Shown: in pieces, positions 50,347-59,775 of the stretch
How the letters are laid out: the number at the start of each line of letters is the position of its first letter
Numbering within the stretch: position 1 is the first letter of the stretch
NCBI GenBank assembly: GCA_944319795.1
Contig: CALUFA010000005.1
Location: 27,925-91,924 of the forward strand
From: an uncultured Prevotella sp.
GTDB lineage: Bacteria; Bacteroidota; Bacteroidia; Bacteroidales; Bacteroidaceae
Reading direction: 5' to 3'
Length of the DNA: 64,000 nt
The notes under the pieces: model-generated
Told to the model about the DNA's origin: nothing
The model's input: the letters and a program-made list of their open reading frames with translations, nothing else
The model's database searches: none
Made by a program: the position numbers and the translations under genes

Positions 50347-52926
50347 TCAATTTAACGTAACGCCTATATTCTTCAAATCGGCGTCAAGGCTCGACGTGCC
50401 TACCATTATTTCATAACGCCCCGGCTTAATGCGCATGGTGTTGCTGCCGGCATCCCACCACTCGAAACTATTGCGTGGAAAGTCTATCGTAACGTCTTTT
50501 GCCTCGCCGGCTTTCAACTCTACACGGGCGAAACCGCGCAACGTCTTTACCGGGCCTTCGGCATCCGACGGGTTACGAAGGTATGCCTGCACTATCTCTA
50601 CGCCGTCGCGCTTGCCCGTATTGGCAACCTTGACGTTGATTTTACCCGACGCCGGGTCGTAAACAGGCTCGCCGACGGTGAACGTAGTATAGCTCAAGCC
50701 GTAACCGAACGGGAACAACGGCTCGCCGCGGAAATAGCGGTATGTGCGCCCCTGCATGCGGTAGTCGTCGAAAGGAGGCAGCTGGCCGTCGTCCTTATAG
50801 AAGGTAACCGGCAGCTTTCCACCGGGATTGTAGTCGCCGAAGAGAACGTCGGCAACGGCATTTCCGCCTTGTTCGCCGGGATACCACGCCTGCAGGATTG
50901 CGTCGCATGTCTCAAGCTCCGGAGTAAGCGCAACGGCGCTGCCGCTGCAATTTACGAATACCACCTTCTTTCCGGCTTCGTGCAGGGCCTTAAGTATCTT
51001 GCGCTGCACCGAAGGCAACTCTATGCTCGTGCGGTCGCCGTTATCGAAACCGGGTTCGTTTACCTTGGCCTCCTCACGCTCGAGATTGGGCGAAATGCCG
51101 CCGACAAACACTACCGTCTCGACATCCTTTGCCCTGGCAACCAATTCTTCAGGCTTAACTTCACGCACCGAGGCAATGTCGAAATTCAATGTTGCGCCTC
51201 CGCCAAGCTGCATGTAGTCAACCTGAATGTCGTATTTCCGCCCTTTCCTCACCTCAAACTTACGTTTTGTAAATCTCAACGGGTCGGCCTTCCAGCGGTT
51301 GGCAAGCGTGTCGCCGTTGACTATCAGGCGGAACCCATCATCGTTGGTATAAACAATATCGAGAGTTTCATCCTTGTCCGCAACGAACGAGCCGCAAAAC
51401 TGTGCCGTAAAATCATTGAGACGCACGCCCGGGGCGAACACCGTGTTACCGCCGTTATCGAAACGCAAGGCGCTCGAATAAGTAGTTTCGTAAACAGGCC
51501 GGCCTACCATTTTAGTATTATTCCAAAAACGTGCGCTCATTCCCACGCCTCCGCCGGCCGACTTCAACCTGCCGAATATGCTTTCACTCTCCGTCATCGC
51601 GGTTATTTCGCATCCTTTCGAATATCTTACATTCGCGCCGAGCTTGTTCCTAATACCCTCAAGCACCGTCACCGAATGGCTCGGCTGGCCGTAATAAATG
51701 CCCCAAAGCATTATTGAATCAGCCGCGTTAGGCCCCATGACCATAATCTTACCGGCATCCTTTGCCAACGGTAGGACTCCGTCCCTGTTGTGCAGCAGCA
51801 CCATCTGTTCGCGCGCCATGCGCAAGGCCAAGTCCTTATGTTCCTTGCACGCCACAACACTTTCAGGTATGCGCGTCCACTCAACAAGCGAATCGGGATC
51901 GAAATCGCCAAGCTCGAAACGGGCCTTAAGCAAACGCACAACGCTCTTGTCAATCTGCTCCTCCGTTATAGCGCCGGCCTTGACGGCATCCGGCAAATGC
52001 CTATAATTTCCACCACATTCAACATCCGTACCACTGGCGACGGCCTTGGCCGAAGCCGAAGCGGCATTGGGCGACACGCCGTGGGCGCCAGGCTCCCAAA
52101 AGTCGTTTATCGCACCACAGTCGCTGACAACCAACCCATTGAAACCCCACTCGTCACGCAGTATTTGCTGCAGTAAACGGTTGCTGCCGCAACACGGTTC
52201 GCCCTCGAAACGCTGATAAGCACACATAACCTCTTTTACTCCGCCAATTTGGACAAGATCTTTGAATGCAGGAAGGTAAGTTTCCCACAAATCACGTTCG
52301 GGCAGAGTCTCGATGTTGAAACTGTGACGGGTTTTCTCTGGGCCGCTATGCACGGCGAAATGCTTGGCGCAAGCGTACAACTTCATATATTTACGGTCGG
52401 CAGGCCCTTGCAGGCCACGCACGACGGCAAGTCCCATGCGTGAATTCATGTATGGGTCTTCGCCGTAAGTCTCCTGCCCCCTACCCCAACGTGGGTCACG
52501 GAAAATATTGATGTTAGGTGTCCAAAACGACAGTCCCTGATACGTAGACGTGCCTTCGCCCTTGCGGCGCAATGCCGTATTCTTGGCACGGGCCTCATCA
52601 CTTACCGCCGTGTAAATGCGTTCGAGCAAAGCATCGTCGAAAGATGCCGCCATGCCGATGCACGACGGGAACACCGTACTGATGCCGTTGCGGCCGACAC
52701 CATGAAGAGCCTCGCTCCACCAGGCGAACGCAGGAACGCCCAAACGGGGGACGGCCTTTGAATTATTCATCATCACCCTTGCCTTTTCCTCAAGCGTAAG
52801 GCGTGAGCATAAATCCAGCGCACGTTCCTCAGCCGGCAAATCAGGGTTCTGGTATGGCAGCTTTTGCGCATTAACAGATACAACGCACGCAAAAGCAAAA
52901 TATAGTAATACGTTTCGTTTTCCCAT
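50347..52926 (-). CDS. GH3 glycoside hydrolase with PA14 insert, secreted
   Basis: 859 residues: a signal peptide (GKRNVLLYFAFACVVSVNAQ), the GH3 N-terminal barrel with the catalytic aspartate in GLVVSDCGAIND (about 262), the C-terminal alpha/beta domain, and a PA14 carbohydrate-binding insert at about 460-600 (DETLDIVYTNDDGFRLIVNGD). An FnIII-like end follows (PFGYGLSYTTFTV...). The arrangement is typical of beta-glucosidase, beta-xylosidase or arabinofuranosidase members; the sugar cannot be fixed from sequence. The neighbouring PL1 lyase and nearby SusCD genes suggest work on side chains of pectin or associated hemicellulose in the periplasm. Confidence 0.92.
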   Translation of the reverse strand: MGKRNVLLYFAFACVVSVNAQKLPYQNPDLPAEERALDLCSRLTLEEKARVMMNNSKAVPRLGVPAFAWWSEALHGVGRNGISTVFPSCIGMAASFDDALLERIYTAVSDEARAKNTALRRKGEGTSTYQGLSFWTPNINIFRDPRWGRGQETYGEDPYMNSRMGLAVVRGLQGPADRKYMKLYACAKHFAVHSGPEKTRHSFNIETLPERDLWETYLPAFKDLVQIGGVKEVMCAYQRFEGEPCCGSNRLLQQILRDEWGFNGLVVSDCGAINDFWEPGAHGVSPNAASASAKAVASGTDVECGGNYRHLPDAVKAGAITEEQIDKSVVRLLKARFELGDFDPDSLVEWTRIPESVVACKEHKDLALRMAREQMVLLHNRDGVLPLAKDAGKIMVMGPNAADSIMLWGIYYGQPSHSVTVLEGIRNKLGANVRYSKGCEITAMTESESIFGRLKSAGGGVGMSARFWNNTKMVGRPVYETTYSSALRFDNGGNTVFAPGVRLNDFTAQFCGSFVADKDETLDIVYTNDDGFRLIVNGDTLANRWKADPLRFTKRKFEVRKGRKYDIQVDYMQLGGGATLNFDIASVREVKPEELVARAKDVETVVFVGGISPNLEREEAKVNEPGFDNGDRTSIELPSVQRKILKALHEAGKKVVFVNCSGSAVALTPELETCDAILQAWYPGEQGGNAVADVLFGDYNPGGKLPVTFYKDDGQLPPFDDYRMQGRTYRYFRGEPLFPFGYGLSYTTFTVGEPVYDPASGKINVKVANTGKRDGVEIVQAYLRNPSDAEGPVKTLRGFARVELKAGEAKDVTIDFPRNSFEWWDAGSNTMRIKPGRYEIMVGTSSLDADLKNIGVTLN

Positions 52927-52928
52927 AG

Positions 52929-53058
52929 AACTTTGAGAGTCAAGAATTGAGAGTTAAGAATTGAGAGTTAAGGATTAAGAATTAAAAGTTAAGAAAACAG
53001 CCTTTCGATTTATAAAAGCATATTTTCTTAACTTTTAACCCTCAACTCTTAATTTATC
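52929..53058. repeat. Word-repeat inverted repeat (GAATTGAGAGTTAAG)
   Basis: Left words GAGAGTTAAGAATTGAGAG and AAGTTAAGAAAACAG face CATATTTTCTTAACTTT and CCTCAACTCTTAATT. It lies between the PL1 and GH3 genes on the same strand. Confidence 0.8.
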
Positions 53059-53061
53059 AAA

Positions 53062-54747
53062 TTACCTGATGATAAACTTCTTTCCGCCTCGGATGTAAAT
53101 GCCCTTCTGCAAAGGTTCCTTAACCTCCATACCCTGCAGATTGTAAATTTTATCCGACATACAGCCTTGTTCAGTAACGACGTTGGTTATGCCCGTAGTA
53201 AACTCATCGTTGCCGCTAAGCAATACTCCGCCTTCATTTCCGGCTTCCATTATATGTGCGACTATACTGTTCATGTAATTTTCAAGATTGGTGTAACCGT
53301 TCTCGCTGACGGCCGCACCGTCGTCGGCGTTGTTCTTGTCAAGTCCGTTAGCGTCTTCCCACTCATCGGGTATGCCGTCTTGGTCGGTGTCAAGCGGAGC
53401 AGGCTCGCTCTTCAGATCGGGCCATGCGCTCCAATCATCGCCGGCATCGGGGAACGCCTGCTTCAAGTCGTCTTGCGAGTCGATGATACCGGGCAGGTTC
53501 TTAGTGTCGCTGTTGAGACCCGTGCACGAAACTTCACCGTAACGTGCGTTGCTGACAACCAACGAATCGACCCAATCGCGGTGGAGCGACGCTCCTACGT
53601 AATCAAGGACGCGCTCGTATGCCATTTCGGCAGAATGCGTTGTTACGGGTTCAAACTTCAACGGTGTGTCCAACCGCATGCTGTCGCGCACAGCGTCGTC
53701 GAAAGTATTGTCGACATCCGACTGCACTATTTGGTTGTAAATACCGTAAGTCCAGTTGTCGGCCGTTACGTCCTCGTAATCCGGATTGACATTGCCGTTG
53801 ACGTAATACTTTCCCCAAACATGCCACATCACGTCCCACTCATTGGGATTGTCGGTGAAGTGGTCGGTATAGTCAGACCGGCGGATGTCGATCTTTGCGA
53901 TGCGCTTTTGCACGTTCTCACTGCGTGTACGGGTGGCCGGACCCGGTTTGTAATAATTGTTTACCATATTAACCTTCATGCCCTCGCCGCCGTAGCATCC
54001 GTTGCCGGCCCAGTTATACATTACGTTGTTACGGAAATCCATCCATTCCCGAGTCTGGGTTCCAGGACGCGGACCGAGTCGAGGGGTACGCGAATCGTGA
54101 TGCGCTATGAAATTATGATGATACGTTGCGCCGGCTCCGCCCCAGTTGCCGCCATAACCGTGGCGTCCCTTGGAATGGCCTGAGTTGCGCAGGCTTTGCG
54201 AAGCGATGCACCATTGCACGGTTATGCTGTCGCTGCCGTATACCGACAGGCACTCGTCTATGCTCCAACTTACCGAGCAGTGGTCTATTATGATGTTCTT
54301 CCTGTCCATGCCGCCAAGCCCGTCGCCCTCGTGGTGGGCTACCTCCTTATTGCCGAGGCGGAAGCGGAGAAAACGTATGATTACGTTATTAGCCGAAATA
54401 ACAAAAGGATAATCAGCTATGCAAATGCCGTCGCCCGGTGCGGTCTGCCCGGCGATCGTAACATTGTCGCCCTTCAGCCTAAGCTCGCTTTCAAGATGGA
54501 TCGTGCCCGACACGTCGAACACAATCGTCCTACGCCCCGACTGTGCCAAGGCCCATCTTAAAGACCCTGTGCCACTGTTGTTAAGGTTGGTCACATGAAT
54601 TACCTTGCCGCCACGTCCACCGGTAGTGTAACGGCCAAAACCCTCCGCGCCAGGGAATGCCACTTGCTGTGCCGACATGCCGACGGAGCAAAGCACAAAC
54701 CCGACTACGAGAAATAATTTTTGTAATAAGCAATTAGTTTTAAGCAT
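53062..54747 (-). CDS. Pectate lyase (PL1-type), secreted, with type IX-like tail
   Basis: 561 residues: a signal peptide (LQKLFLVVGFVLCSVGMSAQQ) and a beta-helix lyase domain almost word for word like the gene at 40755 (VAFPGAEGFGRYTTGGRGGK; TIAGQTAPGDGI; IIDHCSVSWSIDE). A calcium-type DTDQDGIPDEWEDANGLD near 470 and the tail IYNLQGMEV...KGIYIRGGKKFIIR follow. It should release unsaturated oligogalacturonides. It lies between GH3 and Rpn genes and is transcribed toward GH3, as part of the extended pectin locus. Confidence 0.9.
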   Translation of the reverse strand: MLKTNCLLQKLFLVVGFVLCSVGMSAQQVAFPGAEGFGRYTTGGRGGKVIHVTNLNNSGTGSLRWALAQSGRRTIVFDVSGTIHLESELRLKGDNVTIAGQTAPGDGICIADYPFVISANNVIIRFLRFRLGNKEVAHHEGDGLGGMDRKNIIIDHCSVSWSIDECLSVYGSDSITVQWCIASQSLRNSGHSKGRHGYGGNWGGAGATYHHNFIAHHDSRTPRLGPRPGTQTREWMDFRNNVMYNWAGNGCYGGEGMKVNMVNNYYKPGPATRTRSENVQKRIAKIDIRRSDYTDHFTDNPNEWDVMWHVWGKYYVNGNVNPDYEDVTADNWTYGIYNQIVQSDVDNTFDDAVRDSMRLDTPLKFEPVTTHSAEMAYERVLDYVGASLHRDWVDSLVVSNARYGEVSCTGLNSDTKNLPGIIDSQDDLKQAFPDAGDDWSAWPDLKSEPAPLDTDQDGIPDEWEDANGLDKNNADDGAAVSENGYTNLENYMNSIVAHIMEAGNEGGVLLSGNDEFTTGITNVVTEQGCMSDKIYNLQGMEVKEPLQKGIYIRGGKKFIIR

Positions 54748-54865
54748 AAAGTTGTAAGTTTATTGAAATTTAAAAATATTTTTCGCAAAAGGTACAGCAA
54801 TAGCGTAAGCCTTACAAATTCATCATATAACAGCATGTGGGCTTACAACGATTCCACAAACATCG

Positions 54866-55807
54866 TCACAACACATCAATCTCACTCTCGTCAAGATTCG
54901 TACACTGCGCTATCACTTCGGCAGGTATGCCCATTGCCTTCATCTTCTTCGCTATCTCCTTAGCATTCTCCATTTTTCCTTCCATTAATCCCTCGGCATG
55001 GCCTTCTGCGCGTCCTTCCGCACGTCCTTCCGCACGACCTTCTGCTCGACCTTCCTTAAGTCCCTCTTCACGGCCCTCATACCAACCCGTCTTAATAACG
55101 CTGCGCTGGTACCTCAATGCCTCCATGTCGCGGTAATAAGCACGCTTTTCCTTGTCGGGAAGAGAGTCCACACGCAACCGTTCGCGCGCCTCAGGCAGTC
55201 CCTTGGCCGTAGCGGTAGAGTCGATCTCGCCCGTCTTAAGGAACTTTATCCACTCGTCGAGCGGAGTCTTGGCCACCTTGTCAAAATCATTAACCTTCAA
55301 CACGTAATATTCAGGGAACACATCGCCGGCATCCTTACCGACGAATATCTCGCGTTGGCGCGCCGAGAGCATCAGGATGTCATCCTTATCGTGTATGCCA
55401 CGGAACTCCGTCTTGCCATGATATACGTAATCCTTTCCTTGTCCGAGGTCGAAGTAAACGATGTTAATCGAATACACCTTGCGCACTTTGTCGTAGTCGT
55501 CGCCAAGGTTGATATACTCTGAAATAGTCTTAGACACGCCGTAAAGCATGCGGTGGAAATAGTCCAACTCACGGTTGTTCTGAACTTCTATTATCAACAG
55601 CTTGCCGTTTGTGTCCTCAACAAGTATGTCGGCACGGTTGAACTTGTCGGTTGCGTCCTCTTGGTTCGCCTCGCTTTCAAGGAACCTGCATATCCGCAAA
55701 TCCTCACGAAGCAAAGTGGAAAGGAAACCTTCAAGAACAACATAATTGCTCTTGTCCCTCAACAGGCGCTTCATAGCCCAGTCAAAACGTATAAGATTGC
55801 CACCCAT
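54866..55807 (-). CDS. Rpn-family PD-(D/E)xK nuclease/transposase-like protein
   Basis: 313 residues. The N-terminal half carries the PD-(D/E)xK-type core of the Rpn/PDDEXK_2 family: FDWAMKRLLRD..., then NRADILVED and LLIIEVQNNRE, with the catalytic D and ExQ in order. The C-terminus has a tandem EGRAEGRAEGRAEG helix (about residues 255-285), frequent in this family and coded by near-identical 12-bp DNA repeats. Family members promote recA-independent recombination or defend against phage; the role here is unknown. It interrupts the run of pectin genes and has its own -7 box (TACATTTG at 55829-55836, minus). Confidence 0.85.
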   Translation of the reverse strand: MGGNLIRFDWAMKRLLRDKSNYVVLEGFLSTLLREDLRICRFLESEANQEDATDKFNRADILVEDTNGKLLIIEVQNNRELDYFHRMLYGVSKTISEYINLGDDYDKVRKVYSINIVYFDLGQGKDYVYHGKTEFRGIHDKDDILMLSARQREIFVGKDAGDVFPEYYVLKVNDFDKVAKTPLDEWIKFLKTGEIDSTATAKGLPEARERLRVDSLPDKEKRAYYRDMEALRYQRSVIKTGWYEGREEGLKEGRAEGRAEGRAEGRAEGHAEGLMEGKMENAKEIAKKMKAMGIPAEVIAQCTNLDESEIDVL

Positions 55808-55869
55808 AATACCACTTTTTTACATTTGCAAATGTAGGGATTTTTTTCGATTTGCAATCAACGAAATAA

Positions 55870-55972
55870 GAAAAGATTGCTTTTTCCATTAGAAAGGCTG
55901 CCTTTTACAATATGAAAGGTAACCTTTTACGACGTAAAAGGCAACTTTTTACAACGTGAAAGGCTGCCTTTT
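55870..55972. repeat. 22-bp palindrome array 7 (5 units)
   Basis: Units start at 55870 (degenerate), 55892, 55914, 55936 and 55958, exactly 22 bp apart, mainly GAAAGG or AAAAGG with CCTTTT. It lies between the Rpn gene and the DUF5123-type gene. Confidence 0.88.
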
Positions 55973-55988
55973 GCAAACACGACGGCAA

Positions 55989-56021
55989 AAAAGAAAGGGA
56001 CGCACCAAGCGCCCCTCCCTT
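55989..56021 (-). terminator. Terminator of the PUL lipoprotein gene
   Basis: Read on the minus strand, GGGGCGC pairs with GCGTCCC around TTGGT and is followed by TTTCTTTTTT. Confidence 0.75.
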
Positions 56022-56043
56022 CATACAAATTATATAACAAATC

Positions 56044-57645
56044 TTATTGAGCCGTATACCATCTCGGATCTCCAACGCCGCGTGTGCTCACGTCCTCGTT
56101 GGTTATCGTAAAGTCGCCATTGTCGGGGTCGGCATAGTTCGGGTCTACGTCCCAAACAACTCCGCTTCCCTCATCTGTGAAGAGGTTGGTCTTCTCTACT
56201 ACCGACGACAAGTTAGGCGTGTTGAAATACGAGTTGTTCTCAAACGTTGCAGGAGTAGTTGCGCTCTGGTTGCTGAACACGGCCTCGGTATTCGTCACGA
56301 GGTTGTTCTTCCAGTTGGTAACATTCCCAGCATAGCGTAGGTAAAGCAGGCGCTTGCCTGCACCCGAGACGTTGTTAAGCGTGCAGTTCAAGAGGTTGAT
56401 TGTAGGATTGCCGCCGCCCATTGCGCTCGAAGCGTCGTCCATGCGGAATAAGTCGCGTCCGCCGGTGGCAACGTTGTAAATCGTGCTGCTCGTGATGTTC
56501 GTCTCGTTTATGCGCCCCTTGCGGCAGTCGTAGAAGTCGCCTCCGTCGCAAACGATGTCGTGGATGAGACAGTTGTTGAACGTAACGGTGTTAATCGTAG
56601 CGGCAACGTTAAGGTAAAGCAATCCCTTCGTAAAGTTCTTTATCTCGCAGTCCTGCACGTCGAGCGCGCCATACGCTACGCCGTCGGTCTTATAGTTGAA
56701 CGCCTGGTCGCCGCTGGTGTTGTTGGCACCGTCGACAACAACCTGGCTCATCGTCAACGACGCACCGTCGTTAAGCTGGAACCGTCCGAGTATCCTCGGG
56801 CGCTTGGTAGGATAAATGCCCTTTATCGTTATGCTCTTGCTTATAACGGCGCACTCGGCTGCGGCCGTATCGCCGCCGATGGCGTGGTTGCCTCCGTAGA
56901 GGGCGAACACGTCGCCTTCGTTGGCCGCCTCAAGCAGGGCGCCGAGGTCGTCGCCTTCGTGCACGAGGATTGCGCCGGCAAGGTCGGCAATCGTCGTAAA
57001 CGTCTTTTCACCGCGTTCCTTGTCGCCGTTATACATGTTGATGCGGTACGCAGTCTCCGGAGTAAGCCCGGTTATCGTAGCTTGGCCTGCGGCCTTTTCA
57101 GCCTCTGTCACCTCATGTTCTACTACTGCGGCTCCGGTCGTAGCGTCGCTGACAACAATCCTTGTAACCTGCTCGCCTGCCGGCCAAGACATCGTTATGC
57201 TGCGGTCGGAAACATCTTCCTCCTTAACCTCGTTGAATATCTGCTGCGCGGCGGTGCGGAAATACACCTCGCTCCACTTCGAGTTGCGGTCAACGTCGGC
57301 GGTGTCGATAGCCATTACGCGGGCTGAGTACTTGGTGTCGTAAACAAGTCCCGTTATAGTATAAGGTATGTCGTTCGCCGTCAAGCCGGAGAACGTCATG
57401 TCGGGGTCGCCTTCGAAAGTAAGACTGTCGTCGGCGAACACTTCTACCGTATAAGTGCCCGCCCCTTCTGACGGAGTCCACTGTAAGTCGGCGCTGTTCT
57501 CAGAGATGCTTCTTGCCTCAAGGTCTACGGGCGAGAACACACGGTCGAAAACGAGGCTCGTAAGCTCGTCCATGGGGTCGTCGCACGACGCAAGCGTAAG
57601 CAAGCCTACACCCAAGACACAAGTCTTTATAATATTACGTTTCAT
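56044..57645 (-). CDS. Surface lipoprotein with FnIII and beta-helix domains (DUF4957/DUF5123-like)
   Basis: 533 residues. The signal MKRNIIKTCVLGVGLLTLASCDD ends at a lipobox cysteine. Two fibronectin III-like domains follow (SENSADLQWTPSEGAGTYTVEVF; DRSITMSWPAGEQVTRIVV), then a right-handed beta-helix of the DUF4957/DUF5123 type (ISKSITIKGIYPTKRPRILG...VTFNNCLIHDIVCDGGDFYD). There are no obvious lyase catalytic residues. Such proteins are encoded directly after SusD in pectin loci and are thought to bind the polysaccharide at the cell surface. It follows SusD after a hairpin that could lower its expression. Confidence 0.82.
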   Translation of the reverse strand: MKRNIIKTCVLGVGLLTLASCDDPMDELTSLVFDRVFSPVDLEARSISENSADLQWTPSEGAGTYTVEVFADDSLTFEGDPDMTFSGLTANDIPYTITGLVYDTKYSARVMAIDTADVDRNSKWSEVYFRTAAQQIFNEVKEEDVSDRSITMSWPAGEQVTRIVVSDATTGAAVVEHEVTEAEKAAGQATITGLTPETAYRINMYNGDKERGEKTFTTIADLAGAILVHEGDDLGALLEAANEGDVFALYGGNHAIGGDTAAAECAVISKSITIKGIYPTKRPRILGRFQLNDGASLTMSQVVVDGANNTSGDQAFNYKTDGVAYGALDVQDCEIKNFTKGLLYLNVAATINTVTFNNCLIHDIVCDGGDFYDCRKGRINETNITSSTIYNVATGGRDLFRMDDASSAMGGGNPTINLLNCTLNNVSGAGKRLLYLRYAGNVTNWKNNLVTNTEAVFSNQSATTPATFENNSYFNTPNLSSVVEKTNLFTDEGSGVVWDVDPNYADPDNGDFTITNEDVSTRGVGDPRWYTAQ

Positions 57646-57685
57646 ATCTTTTTCTCTTTATTTGTTATATTTTTTCTTTCGTATT

Positions 57686-57728
57686 GGGGAAGAAGGGCAG
57701 GAAGATGCAACCTTCACGGCCCTTCCCC
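57686..57728 (-). terminator. Hairpin between SusD and the DUF5123-type gene
   Basis: GGGGAAG..GGGC pairs with GGCCCTTCCCC with a 2-nt bulge. It may attenuate transcription past SusD. Confidence 0.5.
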
Positions 57729-57740
57729 TCACCGGTTTTG

Positions 57741-59561
57741 TCAGTCAGACAGCTGGCCGTAATTGCCGTCGTTGTTAAGCATTCCGTTGCTGCTGTTGAT
57801 GAAGTATTCCCAAATCGGCCACAGGCAGTGAGTGCTCGGCTGCACAACGTAAAGGCCGTTGATGTAGTCGTCGGTGATTACTGGTGTGCCGTCGCTTACG
57901 AACCACCCCTTACTCTCATATCCTTCCAGGGCTCCGCCTTCGGCGTCGGTGTCGCCGGCCTCAAGACCGTAGAACTCAAGCGTCTCTCCGTCGTCCATCA
58001 GCTTGTAATACAGCTTGTCGGGATAGTTGGCATACTTACCGCTCTTGTTCTTCATCTCGGTCAGCTTCTCCTTTGCCTCGGCCATCTTCTCGTCGATGAT
58101 GCCCCAGCGCACGAGGTCGGCCTTGCGCAACGCCTCGCCGGCAAACTCAAGCGCACGCTGGTCTACTATGCCGTTGAAGAATGCCTCCTTGCTCGCCGTG
58201 TACTGGCTCATCAGCGCCTCAACCTTGGCGGCAGGCAGCACCCTCGCCAGCACGGGGCGCATGTATTGTGCGGCGGCGGCCGGGCCGTCAAGCTCGTTTA
58301 CGGCCTCGGCGGCCATAAGGTAAACGTCGGCCAAGCGCATGTACTGCCAGTTGATGCCGTCATCGTTGGTTGACGTAACGCGGCGCGTCATCCACTCATA
58401 ACGCAGCTTGCCGAAACACCATTGGTCGATACTTCCCGGTTCCTGCTGGGCAACGTTCTCGTTGTCGTCGACATCAGCCCACCTGTAAGGCACGCAAGTA
58501 ATGTTGCGGCGAAGGTCTTCGGGGTCGTAGTCATACCACAGCGTAGGCATCGGGCCGTTGGTTCCGCCCTGGGCCTGGCCGGTATACTTGTCTTTTGACT
58601 GGTGGTAGACGCCCCATGTATAAAGCACGCGGCCGCGGGCGTCAGAGAAGGGTATCTCCCAAAGCGACTCGCCTCCGGCGGTAACGTCGTCAAGGCAGAG
58701 TTTCTTGAAGTTATCCTCGAACGAAAGGTTCTCCAACGGAGTGCTGTGGTTGATAACGTCGATACACTCGTCTTTTACTATCTGGTACATCTTTTCCGGC
58801 GCAAGGTCGGGGTCTTTGCTGCGGCGGAAACCGTCGCCGCGAAGGCCGTAGCCGCAGGCGTAGAGGGCCAGACGGGCGCGGAGGCCCTTGACGAACGACT
58901 TGTTTACACGCTCAACCGACTGTGTAATGGGATTTTCGTTGGGCCAATAGCAATAGTCCTCGGCCTCAAGCAAGTCGGCGAGCAGAACCTTGTAAATAGA
59001 GTCGCGGTTGGTGCGCGGCAGGTACATGTTGCCGCTGTTGTTGGGCGAGAAGCGTGCTGGAACGTCGCCCCACGCCTTAACAAGGTCGTTGTAAACAACG
59101 GCCCTGAGCGTCAACGCCTCGCCTAAAAGCTGCGCAAGGTCGGGGTTGGCGTCTACGTTACCATACTCGCGCAAACCCTCGATGGCGAGGTTGGCGCGCT
59201 CAATGCCCTCATAAAACTTTGCGTAGGCGTTGTTGTCGGTGTTCATTTGGCCGTTGTTCGCCAAAGTATTATAGTTCCAGAGGCTTTGTTTGTCCGACGT
59301 TGCCTCGGCAATTGAAGGCTTCGTGCGTGAACCCACCTCGACATCCGAGTTGAGTCCGTAATACGGAAGATAACGTCCGCGGTAAGAGTTCGTCTCACCG
59401 AACGACTGGTGAATCGACATCACTTCGGCCTCGGCCATTGAATAAACCGAGTAAACCGAGCTGGCGTCGAGCGTCGACTGCGTGGGAGCATCGAGGTCGC
59501 ATGAAGTGACTAATCCCACCGTCGCCAACGATATGAATGATAATTTAATATACTTGTTCAT
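57741..59561 (-). CDS. susD: SusD/RagB-family nutrient-binding lipoprotein
   Basis: A 606-residue surface lipoprotein (MNKYIKLSFISLATVGLVTSCDLDAP; the cysteine is the lipidation site). The helical TPR-like body (NLAIEGLREYG, EALTLRAVVYNDLVKAWGDVP, RLADVYLMAAEAVNEL, QRALEFAGEALRKADLVRWG) is diagnostic of SusD proteins, which cap the SusC channel and bind glycan. It follows SusC by about 215 bp of repeats on the same strand. By its neighbours the ligand is probably a pectin fragment. Confidence 0.95.
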   Translation of the reverse strand: MNKYIKLSFISLATVGLVTSCDLDAPTQSTLDASSVYSVYSMAEAEVMSIHQSFGETNSYRGRYLPYYGLNSDVEVGSRTKPSIAEATSDKQSLWNYNTLANNGQMNTDNNAYAKFYEGIERANLAIEGLREYGNVDANPDLAQLLGEALTLRAVVYNDLVKAWGDVPARFSPNNSGNMYLPRTNRDSIYKVLLADLLEAEDYCYWPNENPITQSVERVNKSFVKGLRARLALYACGYGLRGDGFRRSKDPDLAPEKMYQIVKDECIDVINHSTPLENLSFEDNFKKLCLDDVTAGGESLWEIPFSDARGRVLYTWGVYHQSKDKYTGQAQGGTNGPMPTLWYDYDPEDLRRNITCVPYRWADVDDNENVAQQEPGSIDQWCFGKLRYEWMTRRVTSTNDDGINWQYMRLADVYLMAAEAVNELDGPAAAAQYMRPVLARVLPAAKVEALMSQYTASKEAFFNGIVDQRALEFAGEALRKADLVRWGIIDEKMAEAKEKLTEMKNKSGKYANYPDKLYYKLMDDGETLEFYGLEAGDTDAEGGALEGYESKGWFVSDGTPVITDDYINGLYVVQPSTHCLWPIWEYFINSSNGMLNNDGNYGQLSD

Positions 59562-59580
59562 TGTAATTGTTTATTTTTTT

Positions 59581-59774
59581 GTTTTGAGGTTTGGGGGTCT
59601 TACGGTCTTTGGGTTTTGCGGTTTTGAGGTCTTACGGTCTTTGGGTTTTGCGGTTTTGAGGTCTTGGAGTAAAGTTACGTTTTTAACCTCACAAACCTTA
59701 CAACCCTATAACCTTATAACCTCACAACCCCATAACCGTATAACCCTATAACCTCACAACCCCCATAACCTAAA
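59581..59774. repeat. Word-repeat inverted repeat between SusC and SusD
   Basis: GGTCTTACGGTCTTTGGG and TTTTGCGGTTTTGAGG words on the left, and CAACCCTATAACC / ACCTCACAACCC words on the right. It belongs to the GGTTxTACGG family seen at 13178-13699. Confidence 0.7.
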
Positions 59775-59775
59775 A

